A stretch of 64,000 bases of DNA from QPIN01 sp965224575 (GTDB taxonomy: Bacteria > Pseudomonadota > Gammaproteobacteria > Methylococcales > Methylomonadaceae). The notes below the pieces were generated by a model. That model ran no database searches. It worked only from the letters and a program-made list of their open reading frames with translations, and was not told where the DNA came from. The stretch's first letter is position 1, and each line of letters begins with the position of its first letter. A program made the position numbers and the translations under genes. Below, piece after piece: positions 53,495 to 62,966 of this stretch. The stretch lies in the NCBI GenBank assembly GCA_965224575.1, contig CBDCZQ010000001.1:62001-126000 (forward strand), read 5' to 3'.

Positions 53495-54144
53495 CTATGT
53501 TGTATCATCTAAATCATATACAGTTTGCTTATGCAAAAAAAACAGTTCTGGAAATTGAGCAGCTTGAAATTTCAGCCAACAATGTGACGGCTTTGTTAGG
53601 TAATAATGGTGCAGGAAAAAGCACCTTATTAAAGCTGCTAGCTTTTCTGGAAAGCCCACAGCAAGGACAGCTGTTATTTAAGGGTAAGAATACGAATACA
53701 TCTTCATTATTATCTTTAAGAAAACGAGTGGTATTAGTTGCACAAAAGCCTTATCTGTTAAAAGGGACTGTTCTTGAGAATGTTTTATTAGGGCTAAAGT
53801 TTAGATCTATACCGCTCCAGCTAGCAAAAAAACAAGCACTTGAAGCATTAGAGTGGGTTGGGATTGCTAGTTTTTCAAATAGACCGGTGGCAAAATTATC
53901 TGGAGGGGAGGCTCAAAAAGTCGCTTTGGCAAGAGCGCTTGCGCTTAAGCCAGAAGTCTTATTATTAGATGAGCCCTTTACTCATTTAGACCAAGAAAGT
54001 ATTAAACATCTCAGCCATATAATTACACATTTTTCCCAATCTGATGGTCAGTCGGTGATATTTAGCGCGCATGATGGATTACATGTAACAACACTTGCTG
54101 AAAAAACTATATTTTTACGATCTGGTCGTTGTGTGAATACTTAA
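53491..54144 (+). CDS. tupC: Tungstate ABC transporter ATPase
   Basis: A 217-residue ATPase. Walker A GNNGAGKST, signature LSGGEAQKVALARAL and Walker B VLLLDEPFTHLD are intact, as is the switch His in SAHD. It energises TupB. The protein is short, lacking a C-terminal TOBE regulatory domain, as usual for TupC. It is the last gene of the porin-tupABC operon. No terminator is obvious before the convergent lpxD 17 bp later. Confidence 0.93.
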   Translation: MTMLYHLNHIQFAYAKKTVLEIEQLEISANNVTALLGNNGAGKSTLLKLLAFLESPQQGQLLFKGKNTNTSSLLSLRKRVVLVAQKPYLLKGTVLENVLLGLKFRSIPLQLAKKQALEALEWVGIASFSNRPVAKLSGGEAQKVALARALALKPEVLLLDEPFTHLDQESIKHLSHIITHFSQSDGQSVIFSAHDGLHVTTLAEKTIFLRSGRCVNT

Positions 54145-54161
54145 TAATTCTAAATTAAAGA

Positions 54162-55199
54162 TTATTTATCTTCAATTTTTTTCAATCTATTTTCCAGATT
54201 TTTAAATCTCTTAAACAGTTGAGGTAGTTTGCTTAACGCAGCTAATTCTCTCCAGGCGACTTTTTTATCTTTTGCTGGGCTACCAAAAACTGTTTGACAA
54301 GGCTCAACGTCACTAGCAACACCTGTTCTTGCCATAACCACAGTTTGATGCCCAATAGTCACATGATCCGCAAGAGCCGAACCTCCAGCCAATACAACAC
54401 CATCACCTAAGGTACAAGAGCCTGAAATTCCCACTTGCCCACAGATTATCGCATTTTTACCCACATTGATATTGTGTCCTAATTGTACAAGATTATCAAT
54501 TTTTGTCCCTGCACCTATGGTACTTGCACCTAGTGCACCTCTATCTATACAGCTATTTGCTCCAATTTCTACATTATCTGCAATTATCACGTTTCCAACA
54601 TGGGGTACTTTAACATGCTCATTGTTACGATATTTATAGCCAAAACCATCAGCAGCAATAATTGTCCCAGAGTGAATGGTGACATTATTACCAATTTGGG
54701 TATTATCGTAGATCACAACATTGGGATAGAGACGGCAATTTTTACCAATCGTTACATTCCGCCCGATACTGACACTTGCAAAAATTTCTGTTCCATCACC
54801 AATTGATGAATATTCTTCTATGGAAGAAAAAGCACTTATATGAATATCATTTCCAAGAGATACATTTTCCGCAATTGCCACTTGTTTTGAAATAGACCTA
54901 GTCAATTTTGGTGTAGGGTGAAGTGCGCTAACTGCCTGTAAAAAACTAATCTCTGGGTCTTCACATAATAGTAAAACCAAATCTTTAGGTGCATCATCCG
55001 TAGAAAATTGACTAGAGATAAAACAAGCCGATGCCTTGGTCTCTTTTAAATATTTTGTATATTTTTTACTACTTAATACAGTCACCTGATTTTCAGCTGC
55101 AGACATAATATCTGCTGCTGATACAATTTCTAAGGATTCATCACCCGCTTGAACTTCAGCTTTACAACGTTGGGCTAGTTCTTTAACTGTCAGTGTCAT
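54162..55199 (-). CDS. lpxD: UDP-3-O-acylglucosamine N-acyltransferase
   Basis: A 345-residue LpxD, third step of lipid A synthesis. The N-terminal uridine-binding domain (about 1-100) is followed by left-handed beta-helix hexapeptide repeats (ENVSLGNDIHISAF…NVEIGANSCIDRGAL). The catalytic His lies in NLVQLGHNINVG. ATG 55199 follows a GGAAA ribosome site, one base after the preceding stop; the longer frame to 55235 overlaps the upstream gene. It is not with fabZ, lpxA and lpxB as usual, so it may be a second copy. Confidence 0.92.
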   Translation of the reverse strand: MTLTVKELAQRCKAEVQAGDESLEIVSAADIMSAAENQVTVLSSKKYTKYLKETKASACFISSQFSTDDAPKDLVLLLCEDPEISFLQAVSALHPTPKLTRSISKQVAIAENVSLGNDIHISAFSSIEEYSSIGDGTEIFASVSIGRNVTIGKNCRLYPNVVIYDNTQIGNNVTIHSGTIIAADGFGYKYRNNEHVKVPHVGNVIIADNVEIGANSCIDRGALGASTIGAGTKIDNLVQLGHNINVGKNAIICGQVGISGSCTLGDGVVLAGGSALADHVTIGHQTVVMARTGVASDVEPCQTVFGSPAKDKKVAWRELAALSKLPQLFKRFKNLENRLKKIEDK

Positions 55200-55200
55200 A

Positions 55201-57432
55201 TTATTTCCAGATTTCAATAATGTTAGTAAAGTCATCAGTCCATGGTTTTACACCAAAGTATAAAGGCAATTTTTGCCAATGTCCTGATTGGCTTTTGCGT
55301 AATGGTGCTAATGTTTCTGGCTGTTTAGCCATCACCACCCAGTCTGTGGCAAAAACTAAAGGTAAGTCTTGCTTCGGTTTAAATTCTTGTATTAAAGCGG
55401 ATAGCTTCAAATACTTTACATGGTCTGAAATAACTTTTTTTAATTCCAGATGGCGATTGGTGATATGAAATGCCAAAATTCCATTAGGTTTAAGCTTAGC
55501 AAAATATAATTCCATCGCTTCCCGTGTTAACAAATGCATAGGAATAGAATCAGAACTAAAAGCATCGAGCATCAGTAAATCAAATTTTTGATCAACTTCC
55601 TTATTTAAGGATAAACGTGCATCTCCAACACTAAAAGTTGTATTTTTACTGCATCGTTTTAAATAGGTAAAGTAATCTGTATTTTGAGCGGTATCAATGA
55701 CTAAAGGATCAATTTCGTATTGTATCCAGTGTTGATTGTCTTTTGCATAACAGGCTAATGCACCGGCTCCTAAACCAACAACACCAATTTCCCAGCCGTT
55801 GTTTTGATTATCATAGGCTTTGAACAATTGACCCATTGGGCCTTGCCGACTGAAATAAGTTAAAGGTGTTGTCTGTAAATGAGCCGCCAGTCGTTGAGCA
55901 CCATGTTTAGTAGTGCCGTGATAGAGTTCGTGGTACTTTTCTGGTCGTTTATTTTCATCCATCAACACACTTTCTCTGACTGATAACACACCAAAAAAAC
56001 TACGTTCTTGGTACATAACATTAGAGATCAGGTTTTGTATGCCTAAAGTGAAAAATAAAATAACGCCTGTTAGTAACGCTAAAGTTACAGGGCGTGATCG
56101 AAAAGCATAAATTAAACCAGCTAATAAAATAAGTCCATTAGTCGCGCCATAAACAAGCTCTTGAGAGAGCTTGTCACTAAAAAAATAAACTCCTAGCCCA
56201 ATAAATAAAAGCAAAACAGGGAATAATTCTTGTAATCCTAATTTTTGTGTTCGTAAGCCAGGTCTTAATAATAAAGCAGCAACAATCATAATCGGATATT
56301 CATAAACGGCATTAAAAATAAACGGGGCAACAAATGTATTGAACATACCACCCAGCATACCGGCAAAGGACATAATGAGATAAAAATGGGTTAAATGCTT
56401 AGTGTGAGGACGATTTTTAGCCAACTCTCCATGACAAACCATAACCGCTAAAAAAAAGGACGTTAAATGAATAATAATATTAAGCCAGTAGGGTATTGCG
56501 CCGGGGTCTACAAAGGAATAAGCAATAAACGGTAGTAAAACAACAGGCTGCAACCACACCATAACAGGATGGATTTTATCTGCCCATTTTGAAAAAACAA
56601 AAATATAGGTGAGTAAATATAACGTTAAAGGAATAATCCACAACAACGGAACAGATGCAACATCGGTACTAATAAAATTAGTCAATCCTAATAATAAGCT
56701 AGAAGGAACAAAGGCTAATGCAAACCAGTGCAATTGAGTTGATAACGGTAAGTCTTCTTCACTTTCAATTTCTGCTGAACTTTCAATAGTTGTTGTTTGC
56801 TGATTACGCCAAAGTACAAAAGCACAAGCAACTATCAATAAACATAAAAAACCAAAACCAAAACTCCAAAAACTTTTTTGTTGTAGTAAACCTATATTCG
56901 GTTCTAATAAAAAAGGATAACTTAACAAAGCGATCATACTGCCAGCATTACTGGCGGCATAGAGATAATAAGGGTCTTCACTGGTATGATGTCCTACCCC
57001 TGAAAACCATTTCTGCAATAAAGGAGATGTAGTAGAAACCACAAAAAAAGGTAAGCCAATAGCCAAAACCAAAGTCCACATAATCCAAAGAGTTGGATCA
57101 CTATCCGTGGGGGGTAAAGTGTTTTCAGGTAGTGCTATCGGTAAAGCAATCAGGCTGATTGCAACCACTATTGCATGAATTTGAATTTGACGATGTGGGC
57201 TAAATTTAGACGATAAAAAATGTGCGTACAAATACCCCAAAAACAAAATAGTCTGATAAAACACCATACAGGTATTCCATACAGCAGGAGAACCACCAAG
57301 CAGAGGGAGAAGAATTTTTCCAAACATCGGTTGAAGAACAAACATCAATGTTGCACTGATGAATAATGTCCCTGCAAATAATAAAATTAAAGTAAAACTG
57401 CGATCAGATAATTGTTTTTGCATTGCATTCAT
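55201..57432 (-). CDS. Polytopic membrane protein fused to a spermidine-synthase-like domain
   Basis: A 743-residue protein. Residues about 1-460 make roughly a dozen membrane spans (FVLQPMFGKILLPLLGGSPAVWN near the N-terminus is family-typical). Residues about 480-740 are a spermidine-synthase-like Rossmann domain: GVVGLGAGALACYAKD (nucleotide loop), LLMLDAFSSDSIPMHLLTRE and LAFHITNRH. Such MFS-spermidine-synthase fusions are common in proteobacteria, and their substrate is not established; polyamine synthesis is not certain. It lies directly before lpxD with only one base between stop and start. Confidence 0.85.
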   Translation of the reverse strand: MNAMQKQLSDRSFTLILLFAGTLFISATLMFVLQPMFGKILLPLLGGSPAVWNTCMVFYQTILFLGYLYAHFLSSKFSPHRQIQIHAIVVAISLIALPIALPENTLPPTDSDPTLWIMWTLVLAIGLPFFVVSTTSPLLQKWFSGVGHHTSEDPYYLYAASNAGSMIALLSYPFLLEPNIGLLQQKSFWSFGFGFLCLLIVACAFVLWRNQQTTTIESSAEIESEEDLPLSTQLHWFALAFVPSSLLLGLTNFISTDVASVPLLWIIPLTLYLLTYIFVFSKWADKIHPVMVWLQPVVLLPFIAYSFVDPGAIPYWLNIIIHLTSFFLAVMVCHGELAKNRPHTKHLTHFYLIMSFAGMLGGMFNTFVAPFIFNAVYEYPIMIVAALLLRPGLRTQKLGLQELFPVLLLFIGLGVYFFSDKLSQELVYGATNGLILLAGLIYAFRSRPVTLALLTGVILFFTLGIQNLISNVMYQERSFFGVLSVRESVLMDENKRPEKYHELYHGTTKHGAQRLAAHLQTTPLTYFSRQGPMGQLFKAYDNQNNGWEIGVVGLGAGALACYAKDNQHWIQYEIDPLVIDTAQNTDYFTYLKRCSKNTTFSVGDARLSLNKEVDQKFDLLMLDAFSSDSIPMHLLTREAMELYFAKLKPNGILAFHITNRHLELKKVISDHVKYLKLSALIQEFKPKQDLPLVFATDWVVMAKQPETLAPLRKSQSGHWQKLPLYFGVKPWTDDFTNIIEIWK

Positions 57433-57809
57433 ATTGGGGTTTAGAAAACTTATTATTTTTTTTCACTATGATAAATCATTTTGCTGTTTTTAGCTGTTTT
57501 CAACCCTTATTTGTCATAAATAAACAGGAATACCTCATTACTTATTCTTAAATAACACCTTTTATAAACTATTCAGGTTTTTAAATAACAGAAGTCAGTG
57601 TAGAATGGTATTTACTTAGGCCGTAAATACATTAAAAATCAATATGTTGTAATTAATTGTGTTAAGTAAATAATTAATTTTACTTTGGCCGTGATTATTA
57701 TTTTGAGCAGCATGATAAATAATGATCCCATTGTCTCCTTTTATAAATTTCAATCGTTACTATAGAGTAAGACATAGGGTCTTATATTTAATTAATCGAG
57801 GAGAAAATT
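57433..57809. other. AT-rich gap upstream of YCII-like gene
   Basis: No gene seen. TACTTAGGCCGTAAATA and TACTTTGGCCGTGA (about 57613 and 57681) are similar segments spaced about 70 bp apart and may be a repeated binding site. GAGGAG (57800-57805) is the ribosome site of the next gene. Confidence 0.4.
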
Positions 57810-58166
57810 ATGAAAGAATTTATGTTGATTTACAAAGGCGGGGATCCTGAATGGATGAAAAATGCATCTAAGGAAGAAATGGCAGCTTCAATGGCGCGCT
57901 GGGGTGCCTGGATGGGTGCGTTACAGGAAAAAGATCAATTGGCTTCTGGCGGTTCACCTCTCCAGTTTTCGGGAAAAAGACTGAATCAAGATGGTGTTGT
58001 CACCGATATATCGGCATCTGAATTTAAGGAATTGGTGACAGGGTTTTCTATTGTCAAAGCAAATGATATGGATGAGGCCATTTCAATCGCTAAAGAATGT
58101 CCTATTTTTAATTATCCTGACATTGTGGTTGAAGTAAGGGAAGTGATGAATATAGAGTGCTCATAA
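57810..58166 (+). CDS. YCII-related (DGPF) domain protein
   Basis: A 118-residue dimeric alpha/beta-barrel protein. MLIYKGGDPEWMKNASKEEM, ASGGSPLQFSGKRL, FSIVKANDMDEAISIAKECP match the YCII/DGPF family. Family members have proposed catalytic or anti-sigma-partner roles, but the function here is unknown. It starts with a strong ribosome site and precedes another small barrel protein by 48 bp. Confidence 0.82.
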   Translation: MKEFMLIYKGGDPEWMKNASKEEMAASMARWGAWMGALQEKDQLASGGSPLQFSGKRLNQDGVVTDISASEFKELVTGFSIVKANDMDEAISIAKECPIFNYPDIVVEVREVMNIECS

Positions 58167-58214
58167 CTTTCTGTTTTAATGATTATTTCTTTCCAGCTCC
58201 CTTAGGAGAAAAAC

Positions 58215-58487
58215 ATGACAATATTTCATATCGGTACACTCTATGCCAAGCCAGAACATACCGCTAATTTAATTAAATCGTTTGAAGGATTAAACCTAGC
58301 TCCAGGGCATATTGCACATAAATGCTATAGAGACCTTGAAGATAAAAATAAAGTAACACTAGTTGAAGAATGGGAAAGCAAAGCAGATCATGAGAACTTT
58401 ATTAACGCTTTTTCAGAAGAAGAAATGGAGCAATGGCTGAATATGCTTTCTCAAAAGGGTGAAGATTCATACTATGAAGTGATATAA
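58215..58487 (+). CDS. Small antibiotic-biosynthesis-monooxygenase-type (ABM) barrel protein
   Basis: A 90-residue protein: MTIFHIGTLYAKPEHTANLI and VTLVEEWESKADHENFINAF are the strand-helix units of the ABM ferredoxin-like barrel. TTAGGAG precedes the ATG. Such proteins often oxidise small aromatic or quinone-like compounds without cofactor; a substrate is not predictable. Probably co-transcribed with the YCII-like gene. Confidence 0.75.
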   Translation: MTIFHIGTLYAKPEHTANLIKSFEGLNLAPGHIAHKCYRDLEDKNKVTLVEEWESKADHENFINAFSEEEMEQWLNMLSQKGEDSYYEVI

Positions 58488-58538
58488 AGCAGTTTAATTA
58501 CTTTTTAATTTTACTTTTCAATATCACTTTTCAATTAA

Positions 58539-58598
58539 GAGACACTCTATTTGATGCATCATGACTTGATGTTCCTGTGGAGTGTCTCCCCTTTTCTT
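58539..58598 (+). terminator. Terminator after ABM gene
   Basis: GAGACACTC (58539-58547) and GAGTGTCTC (58580-58588) form a perfect 9-bp stem with a long loop, followed by CCCCTTTTCTT. The loop itself contains the complementary GATGCATC and ATCA segments. Confidence 0.65.
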
Positions 58599-58829
58599 AG
58601 ATTTATCAGCCAATAAATAAGTCCGTTTTGTATTGCCTGCTTTGGCATTTAAAAGAGGCAGTATAGGTTATGTTTTTTGATGATCAAGATAAAGTCAATA
58701 AAGCTATACAAATTAAAGTGAAGAATAAAATTCACTTTTTTTAACTATTTTGCATCTATTTTTCATTACTTCTCGTAATAAGTTATGAGTGAGATAAAAA
58801 TCTCACGATAATCATACGAGGAGAAGACA

Positions 58830-60437
58830 ATGAAAAAAATAATCCATAGACCAACCGTTCTTGGGTTGGCGCTAGCATTAAGCTGTAATACTTATGCGGC
58901 AAATCACCGCGAAGCTCCCATTACAGCACTGGATCATAAAGCTGATATTACTGATGTTTTTGCTTTTGTCAGTTATGACAACCCAGACAAAGTCACCTTC
59001 ATTATGAATGTTGATCCATTGCTGGAACCTGCTAATGGCCCCACGCGATTTCCATTTGATCCAGAGATTCGTTATAGCATTAAGATAGACAATAATCATG
59101 ATGCTATTGAAGACATTAGTTTTGATTTTCAATTTAATACTGATTTTCGTTTGCCAGGTGTTTTTGTCGGGTTAGTAGGTGTCGGAGATGGATTGGTAGC
59201 ACCTGATAATTCACCTCTACCTGTGCTTCCCGGTACACCGATTGTTCCTCCAGCCATTACTGCATTGGACGGCCATGGTTCAGAAGGGCTAAATTTGACT
59301 CAACAGTATACTGTGAAAATGGTGAAATACCGAAGGGGACGAGCTAAACATCATAAAAAACTGACTAAAGATCTTAAATTATATGCAGTACCCAACAATG
59401 TTGGACCTCGAACCATGCCAGATTATGCTGCCTTGGTAGAGAAGGGAATTTATCAATTAAATAATGACATAAAAGTGTTTGCAGGCACTGTTGATGACCC
59501 ATTCTATATTGATTTAGGGGCTGTTTTTGATTCATTTAATTTAAGAACAGCTGCTTTTGAAACAGGTATCCCTGGAGTGTTGAACGACGCTCAAGATAGT
59601 AATAATCAGCAAAACTTTGCACCTGATGATATTGCAGGATTTAATGTCAATAGTATTGCGATTGAAGTGCCCATTGCTTTAATTACTAAGGATGGATACA
59701 AACATGATGCGACAGACCCCGAAGCGACTATTGGTGTCTGGGCGACAACCTCAAGACCACGGGTTAAAGTATTATCCAGAAAACCTGGACGTGATGCCTA
59801 TACATCACGAAGCATGGTACAAATTCAACGCATGGGAAACCCTTTATTCAATGAATTATTGATTGGTATTGGGTCTAAAGACAAATTCAGCATGAGTAAA
59901 CCAAAAAATGATGTTCAATTTGCTAATTTTGCGCTTGACCCCGTATTGGCTCGAGTACTTAATGCACTATACGATACGGTCAGCCCAGGGGTTTTACCCG
60001 TACCTGATGCGCCACGAAAAGATCTGTTGCCACTGGTTCAGTATATTCCACCTGTTGCCTCTGCGGATACACCTGCAGGCCCCGTTGCTGATCTATTACG
60101 ATTAAACACAGGGTTTCCAGCAACTGCCATGGCACAACGTAGCCGATTAGGTTTTCTAACACTTCTGGATGCTGATCCTGGCAATGATGATCCTGCTGGT
60201 TTTCCAAATGGACGACGTGTTTCTGATGATGTGGTCGATATTGCCACTAGAGCTGTTATTGGTGTTTTGGCTGGGGAAGACTTTAATCGATTCCCTCATA
60301 ATCGCGTGGGAGATGGCGTAAACACTAATGATGTGCCCTATAGAGAAACCTTCCCATATGTCGGTTTAGCTCATTCAGGATTGGAAAGCCGTCATGTTGA
60401 TACGGGTGAGGCTGGTTGTACAGGCGTTTGTCCATAA
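58830..60437 (+). CDS. Secreted DUF4331 family protein
   Basis: A 535-residue protein with a signal peptide (1-23). ANHREAPITALDHKADITDV is the hallmark DUF4331 N-terminus (SSHREAP…D.AD.TD..AF), and VDPFYIDLGAVFDSF, GFNVNSIAIEVPI and GRRVSDDVVDI are conserved further on. The C-terminus ends ESRHVDTGEAGCTGVCP. The function of this family is not established; its members are exported and often sit beside ECF sigma factors. GAGGAG precedes the ATG. The TPR and HupE-like genes follow closely. Confidence 0.9.
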   Translation: MKKIIHRPTVLGLALALSCNTYAANHREAPITALDHKADITDVFAFVSYDNPDKVTFIMNVDPLLEPANGPTRFPFDPEIRYSIKIDNNHDAIEDISFDFQFNTDFRLPGVFVGLVGVGDGLVAPDNSPLPVLPGTPIVPPAITALDGHGSEGLNLTQQYTVKMVKYRRGRAKHHKKLTKDLKLYAVPNNVGPRTMPDYAALVEKGIYQLNNDIKVFAGTVDDPFYIDLGAVFDSFNLRTAAFETGIPGVLNDAQDSNNQQNFAPDDIAGFNVNSIAIEVPIALITKDGYKHDATDPEATIGVWATTSRPRVKVLSRKPGRDAYTSRSMVQIQRMGNPLFNELLIGIGSKDKFSMSKPKNDVQFANFALDPVLARVLNALYDTVSPGVLPVPDAPRKDLLPLVQYIPPVASADTPAGPVADLLRLNTGFPATAMAQRSRLGFLTLLDADPGNDDPAGFPNGRRVSDDVVDIATRAVIGVLAGEDFNRFPHNRVGDGVNTNDVPYRETFPYVGLAHSGLESRHVDTGEAGCTGVCP

Positions 60438-60449
60438 TAAATATTTTGT

Positions 60450-60477
60450 CCATTAGTTCATAATATTGGACTAATGG
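60450..60477 (+). terminator. Hairpin between DUF4331 and TPR genes
   Basis: CCATTAGT (60450-60457) and ACTAATGG (60470-60477) pair around a 12-base loop without a T-tract. It is more likely an mRNA-processing or stabilising hairpin within the operon than a full terminator. Confidence 0.45.
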
Positions 60478-60514
60478 GCTTAAACCATAAAGCCTAAATA
60501 AATGGAGAAAAATT

Positions 60515-61702
60515 ATGAAAAATTCTCATGTTATTTTAATGCTTCTGACCGTGATGTCCGGGTTCACTCATGCCCAACCTTTTATACCTAAAGATGATGG
60601 CCTAGTTTTGGAAAGACTTCCTGAGCAACTTTTTCAATCCAAAACTAACACAACAATTAAGCGGCTTAGAGCTCAGCTTAATTCTAATCCGCAAGACTGG
60701 TTATCTGCCCGTCAATTAGCCTTACATTATATTGAGTTATCAAAAACTCAATCTGACCCTCGATATATGGGCTATGCACAAGCCGTATTAAAACCATGGT
60801 GGGAAATACCACAACCAACAATACAGGCATTAATTTTACGAGCGATTATTCGTCAAAATGCCCATGATTTTAAGGGTGCACTTAATGATTTGGAGCAAGT
60901 TTTAAATGTGCAGCCTAGTCATACTCAAGCGAATTTAATCAAAGCCACTATTGCAACAGTACAAGGCAATTACCAAACAGCTATACAACATTGCCGACAA
61001 TTAATGCGTAGATCATCAATACTCTTGACCTTGATATGTCAAAGCACACCAGCAAGTTTAAGCGGCAAGGCAGAAATTAGTTATCAATTATTAAACCAGA
61101 CCTTATCAGCTACATCACCGATGCCTGAGAAAGAAAAAACTTGGGCGTGGACTTCCTTAGCTGAAATTGCCTGGCGACTTGGCAAATTTAAAGCGGCTGA
61201 AGGACATTTTCAGGTGGCGATGAAAATCGGCGTAAGAGATATGTATTTACACAAGGTTTATGCTGATTTTTTGTTGCAACAACAACGCCCAGATGAAGTA
61301 GTACAGTTAATTGACTCAGATACTCAAGTTGATTCATTGTTGTTGCGGTTAACACTCGCTGAGCAAATGACGGGGGCTACGAAACTAACTAAGCATATTG
61401 CTATATTAAAAGAACGCTTTAAGGCCAACCGAAAAAGGGGATCAACATTACATCAAGGGGATGAGGCAAGGTTTCTATTGTATCTACTAAATCAGCCACA
61501 AGCAGCCCTGAAATTAGCTAAACAAAACTGGCAAGTTCAACGCGAGTCTCCTGACACCTATATCCTGTTGCAGTCAGCAATAATGACTAATGATTTTGCA
61601 ACAATTGAGGACATTAAATATTGGCTGGAAAAACAAGGGACGGAAGATGTGTTGATAAAGCAAATGTTGGCAACGCATGAGGATATGAGTCATGAAACCT
61701 AG
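60515..61702 (+). CDS. Periplasmic tetratricopeptide-repeat protein
   Basis: A 395-residue protein with a signal peptide ending near HAQP (residue 21). Helical repeats of TPR type run from about 60 to 380 (for example FKGALNDLEQVLNVQPSHTQ and AWRLGKFKAAEGHFQVAMKI). It probably scaffolds the neighbouring DUF4331 and HupE-like proteins (inference from co-occurrence). AAATGGAGAAA precedes the ATG. It overlaps the HupE-like gene by 11 bp. Confidence 0.82.
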   Translation: MKNSHVILMLLTVMSGFTHAQPFIPKDDGLVLERLPEQLFQSKTNTTIKRLRAQLNSNPQDWLSARQLALHYIELSKTQSDPRYMGYAQAVLKPWWEIPQPTIQALILRAIIRQNAHDFKGALNDLEQVLNVQPSHTQANLIKATIATVQGNYQTAIQHCRQLMRRSSILLTLICQSTPASLSGKAEISYQLLNQTLSATSPMPEKEKTWAWTSLAEIAWRLGKFKAAEGHFQVAMKIGVRDMYLHKVYADFLLQQQRPDEVVQLIDSDTQVDSLLLRLTLAEQMTGATKLTKHIAILKERFKANRKRGSTLHQGDEARFLLYLLNQPQAALKLAKQNWQVQRESPDTYILLQSAIMTNDFATIEDIKYWLEKQGTEDVLIKQMLATHEDMSHET

Positions 61703-62816
61703 AGTAATGCTGATTGTTCTAATGCTTGTTTCACCCCTTGCCTGGAGCCATAAATCCAGCGACAGCTTTATTGATTTAAATGTTATTAATGACAATATTG
61801 CAGGTCGTTGGGATATTGCTTTAAGGGATTTAGAATATGCACTGGCTTTGGATGGAGATGGTGATGGAGAAATCACCTGGTTTGAATTACGAACTCGATA
61901 TCAAGATATTGAAACCTATGCATTCGCTCATTTTCAGGTGAACAATAATCTTGATAAATGTGTTCATAAAATAGGACAATTACAAGTAGATCATCGTTCA
62001 GATGGCGTCTATGCAGTAATAAGTTTTAACCTGCAATGTTCAAAGCCTGTCGATCAACTTACCGTGAATTATCAATTATTGTTTGATTTGGATCCTACTC
62101 ACCGAGGTTTGGTGCAAATAGGTAAAGGTGATAATTCCTATTTTTTAATTTTCAGCCCCGAGAAGCAACTAATAGAGATAAATTTCAGATTATCAAATCA
62201 ATGGCAGACATTTCTTCAGTTTTTAACAGAAGGTATTTGGCATATCTGGAAAGGTTATGATCACATTCTGTTTTTGCTTTGTCTGTTATTACCCTCAGTA
62301 GTCAGAAAAACGGCTATAGGTAGGGGGCAATATGATCGCTTTACTAGCATACTCTGGCAGGTTGGAAAAATTGTCACGGCCTTTACCATTGCACACTCCA
62401 TCACTCTAATTCTAGGTGTTTTACAAGTGCTTAGTTTGCCAGCAAGACTGGTAGAGTCAGTGATTGCTTTTTCCGTTATTTTAGTTGCAGCAAATAACCT
62501 GACTCCTTTTTTTAATGAACGCACCTGGTTGGTTGCTTTCATCTTTGGTTTAATTCATGGTTTTGGATTTGCCAGTGTACTGGCTGATTTAGGGTTGACG
62601 ACTGCTAACTTTGGAGTTGCTCTAGTTAGTTTTAATTTGGGTGTTGAGATAGGACAATTGGCTATTGTATCGATATTTTTGCCAGTTGCTTATTATTTAA
62701 GACAATACTGGTTTTATAAACGTGTGATTTTATATGCTGGATCACAAGCAATCATATTATTGGCTACAGTCTGGTTTTTGCAAAGAGCTTTCGACTTAAA
62801 TTTATTAAATGCCTAG
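61692..62816 (+). CDS. HupE/UreJ-like membrane protein with periplasmic N-terminal domain
   Basis: A 374-residue protein: a signal peptide (about 1-19), a soluble domain (20-175) with an EF-hand-like DGDGDGEITWFE loop (residues about 55-66), and a HupE/UreJ_2-type membrane domain with six or seven spans. Conserved His motifs are GIWHIWKGYDHILFLLCL, TIAHSITL and FGLIHGFGFASVL. HupE relatives are linked to nickel or cobalt, but this subfamily's substrate is unknown. It overlaps the TPR gene, so the three proteins are probably made together. Confidence 0.85.
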   Translation: MKPRVMLIVLMLVSPLAWSHKSSDSFIDLNVINDNIAGRWDIALRDLEYALALDGDGDGEITWFELRTRYQDIETYAFAHFQVNNNLDKCVHKIGQLQVDHRSDGVYAVISFNLQCSKPVDQLTVNYQLLFDLDPTHRGLVQIGKGDNSYFLIFSPEKQLIEINFRLSNQWQTFLQFLTEGIWHIWKGYDHILFLLCLLLPSVVRKTAIGRGQYDRFTSILWQVGKIVTAFTIAHSITLILGVLQVLSLPARLVESVIAFSVILVAANNLTPFFNERTWLVAFIFGLIHGFGFASVLADLGLTTANFGVALVSFNLGVEIGQLAIVSIFLPVAYYLRQYWFYKRVILYAGSQAIILLATVWFLQRAFDLNLLNA

Positions 62817-62966
62817 AAAATAGAGTGAATTGTGTTTTTATCTTTATTCAGGTATTGTTGAAATGTTAGAAACAACAGATAAAACAAACAAGATAGCGCG
62901 ATCGTTAATGATCAGTCAAAAGACTGAGGGCGATCAAGGTGCGATTTTTCCAAAGGTGATATTCAT

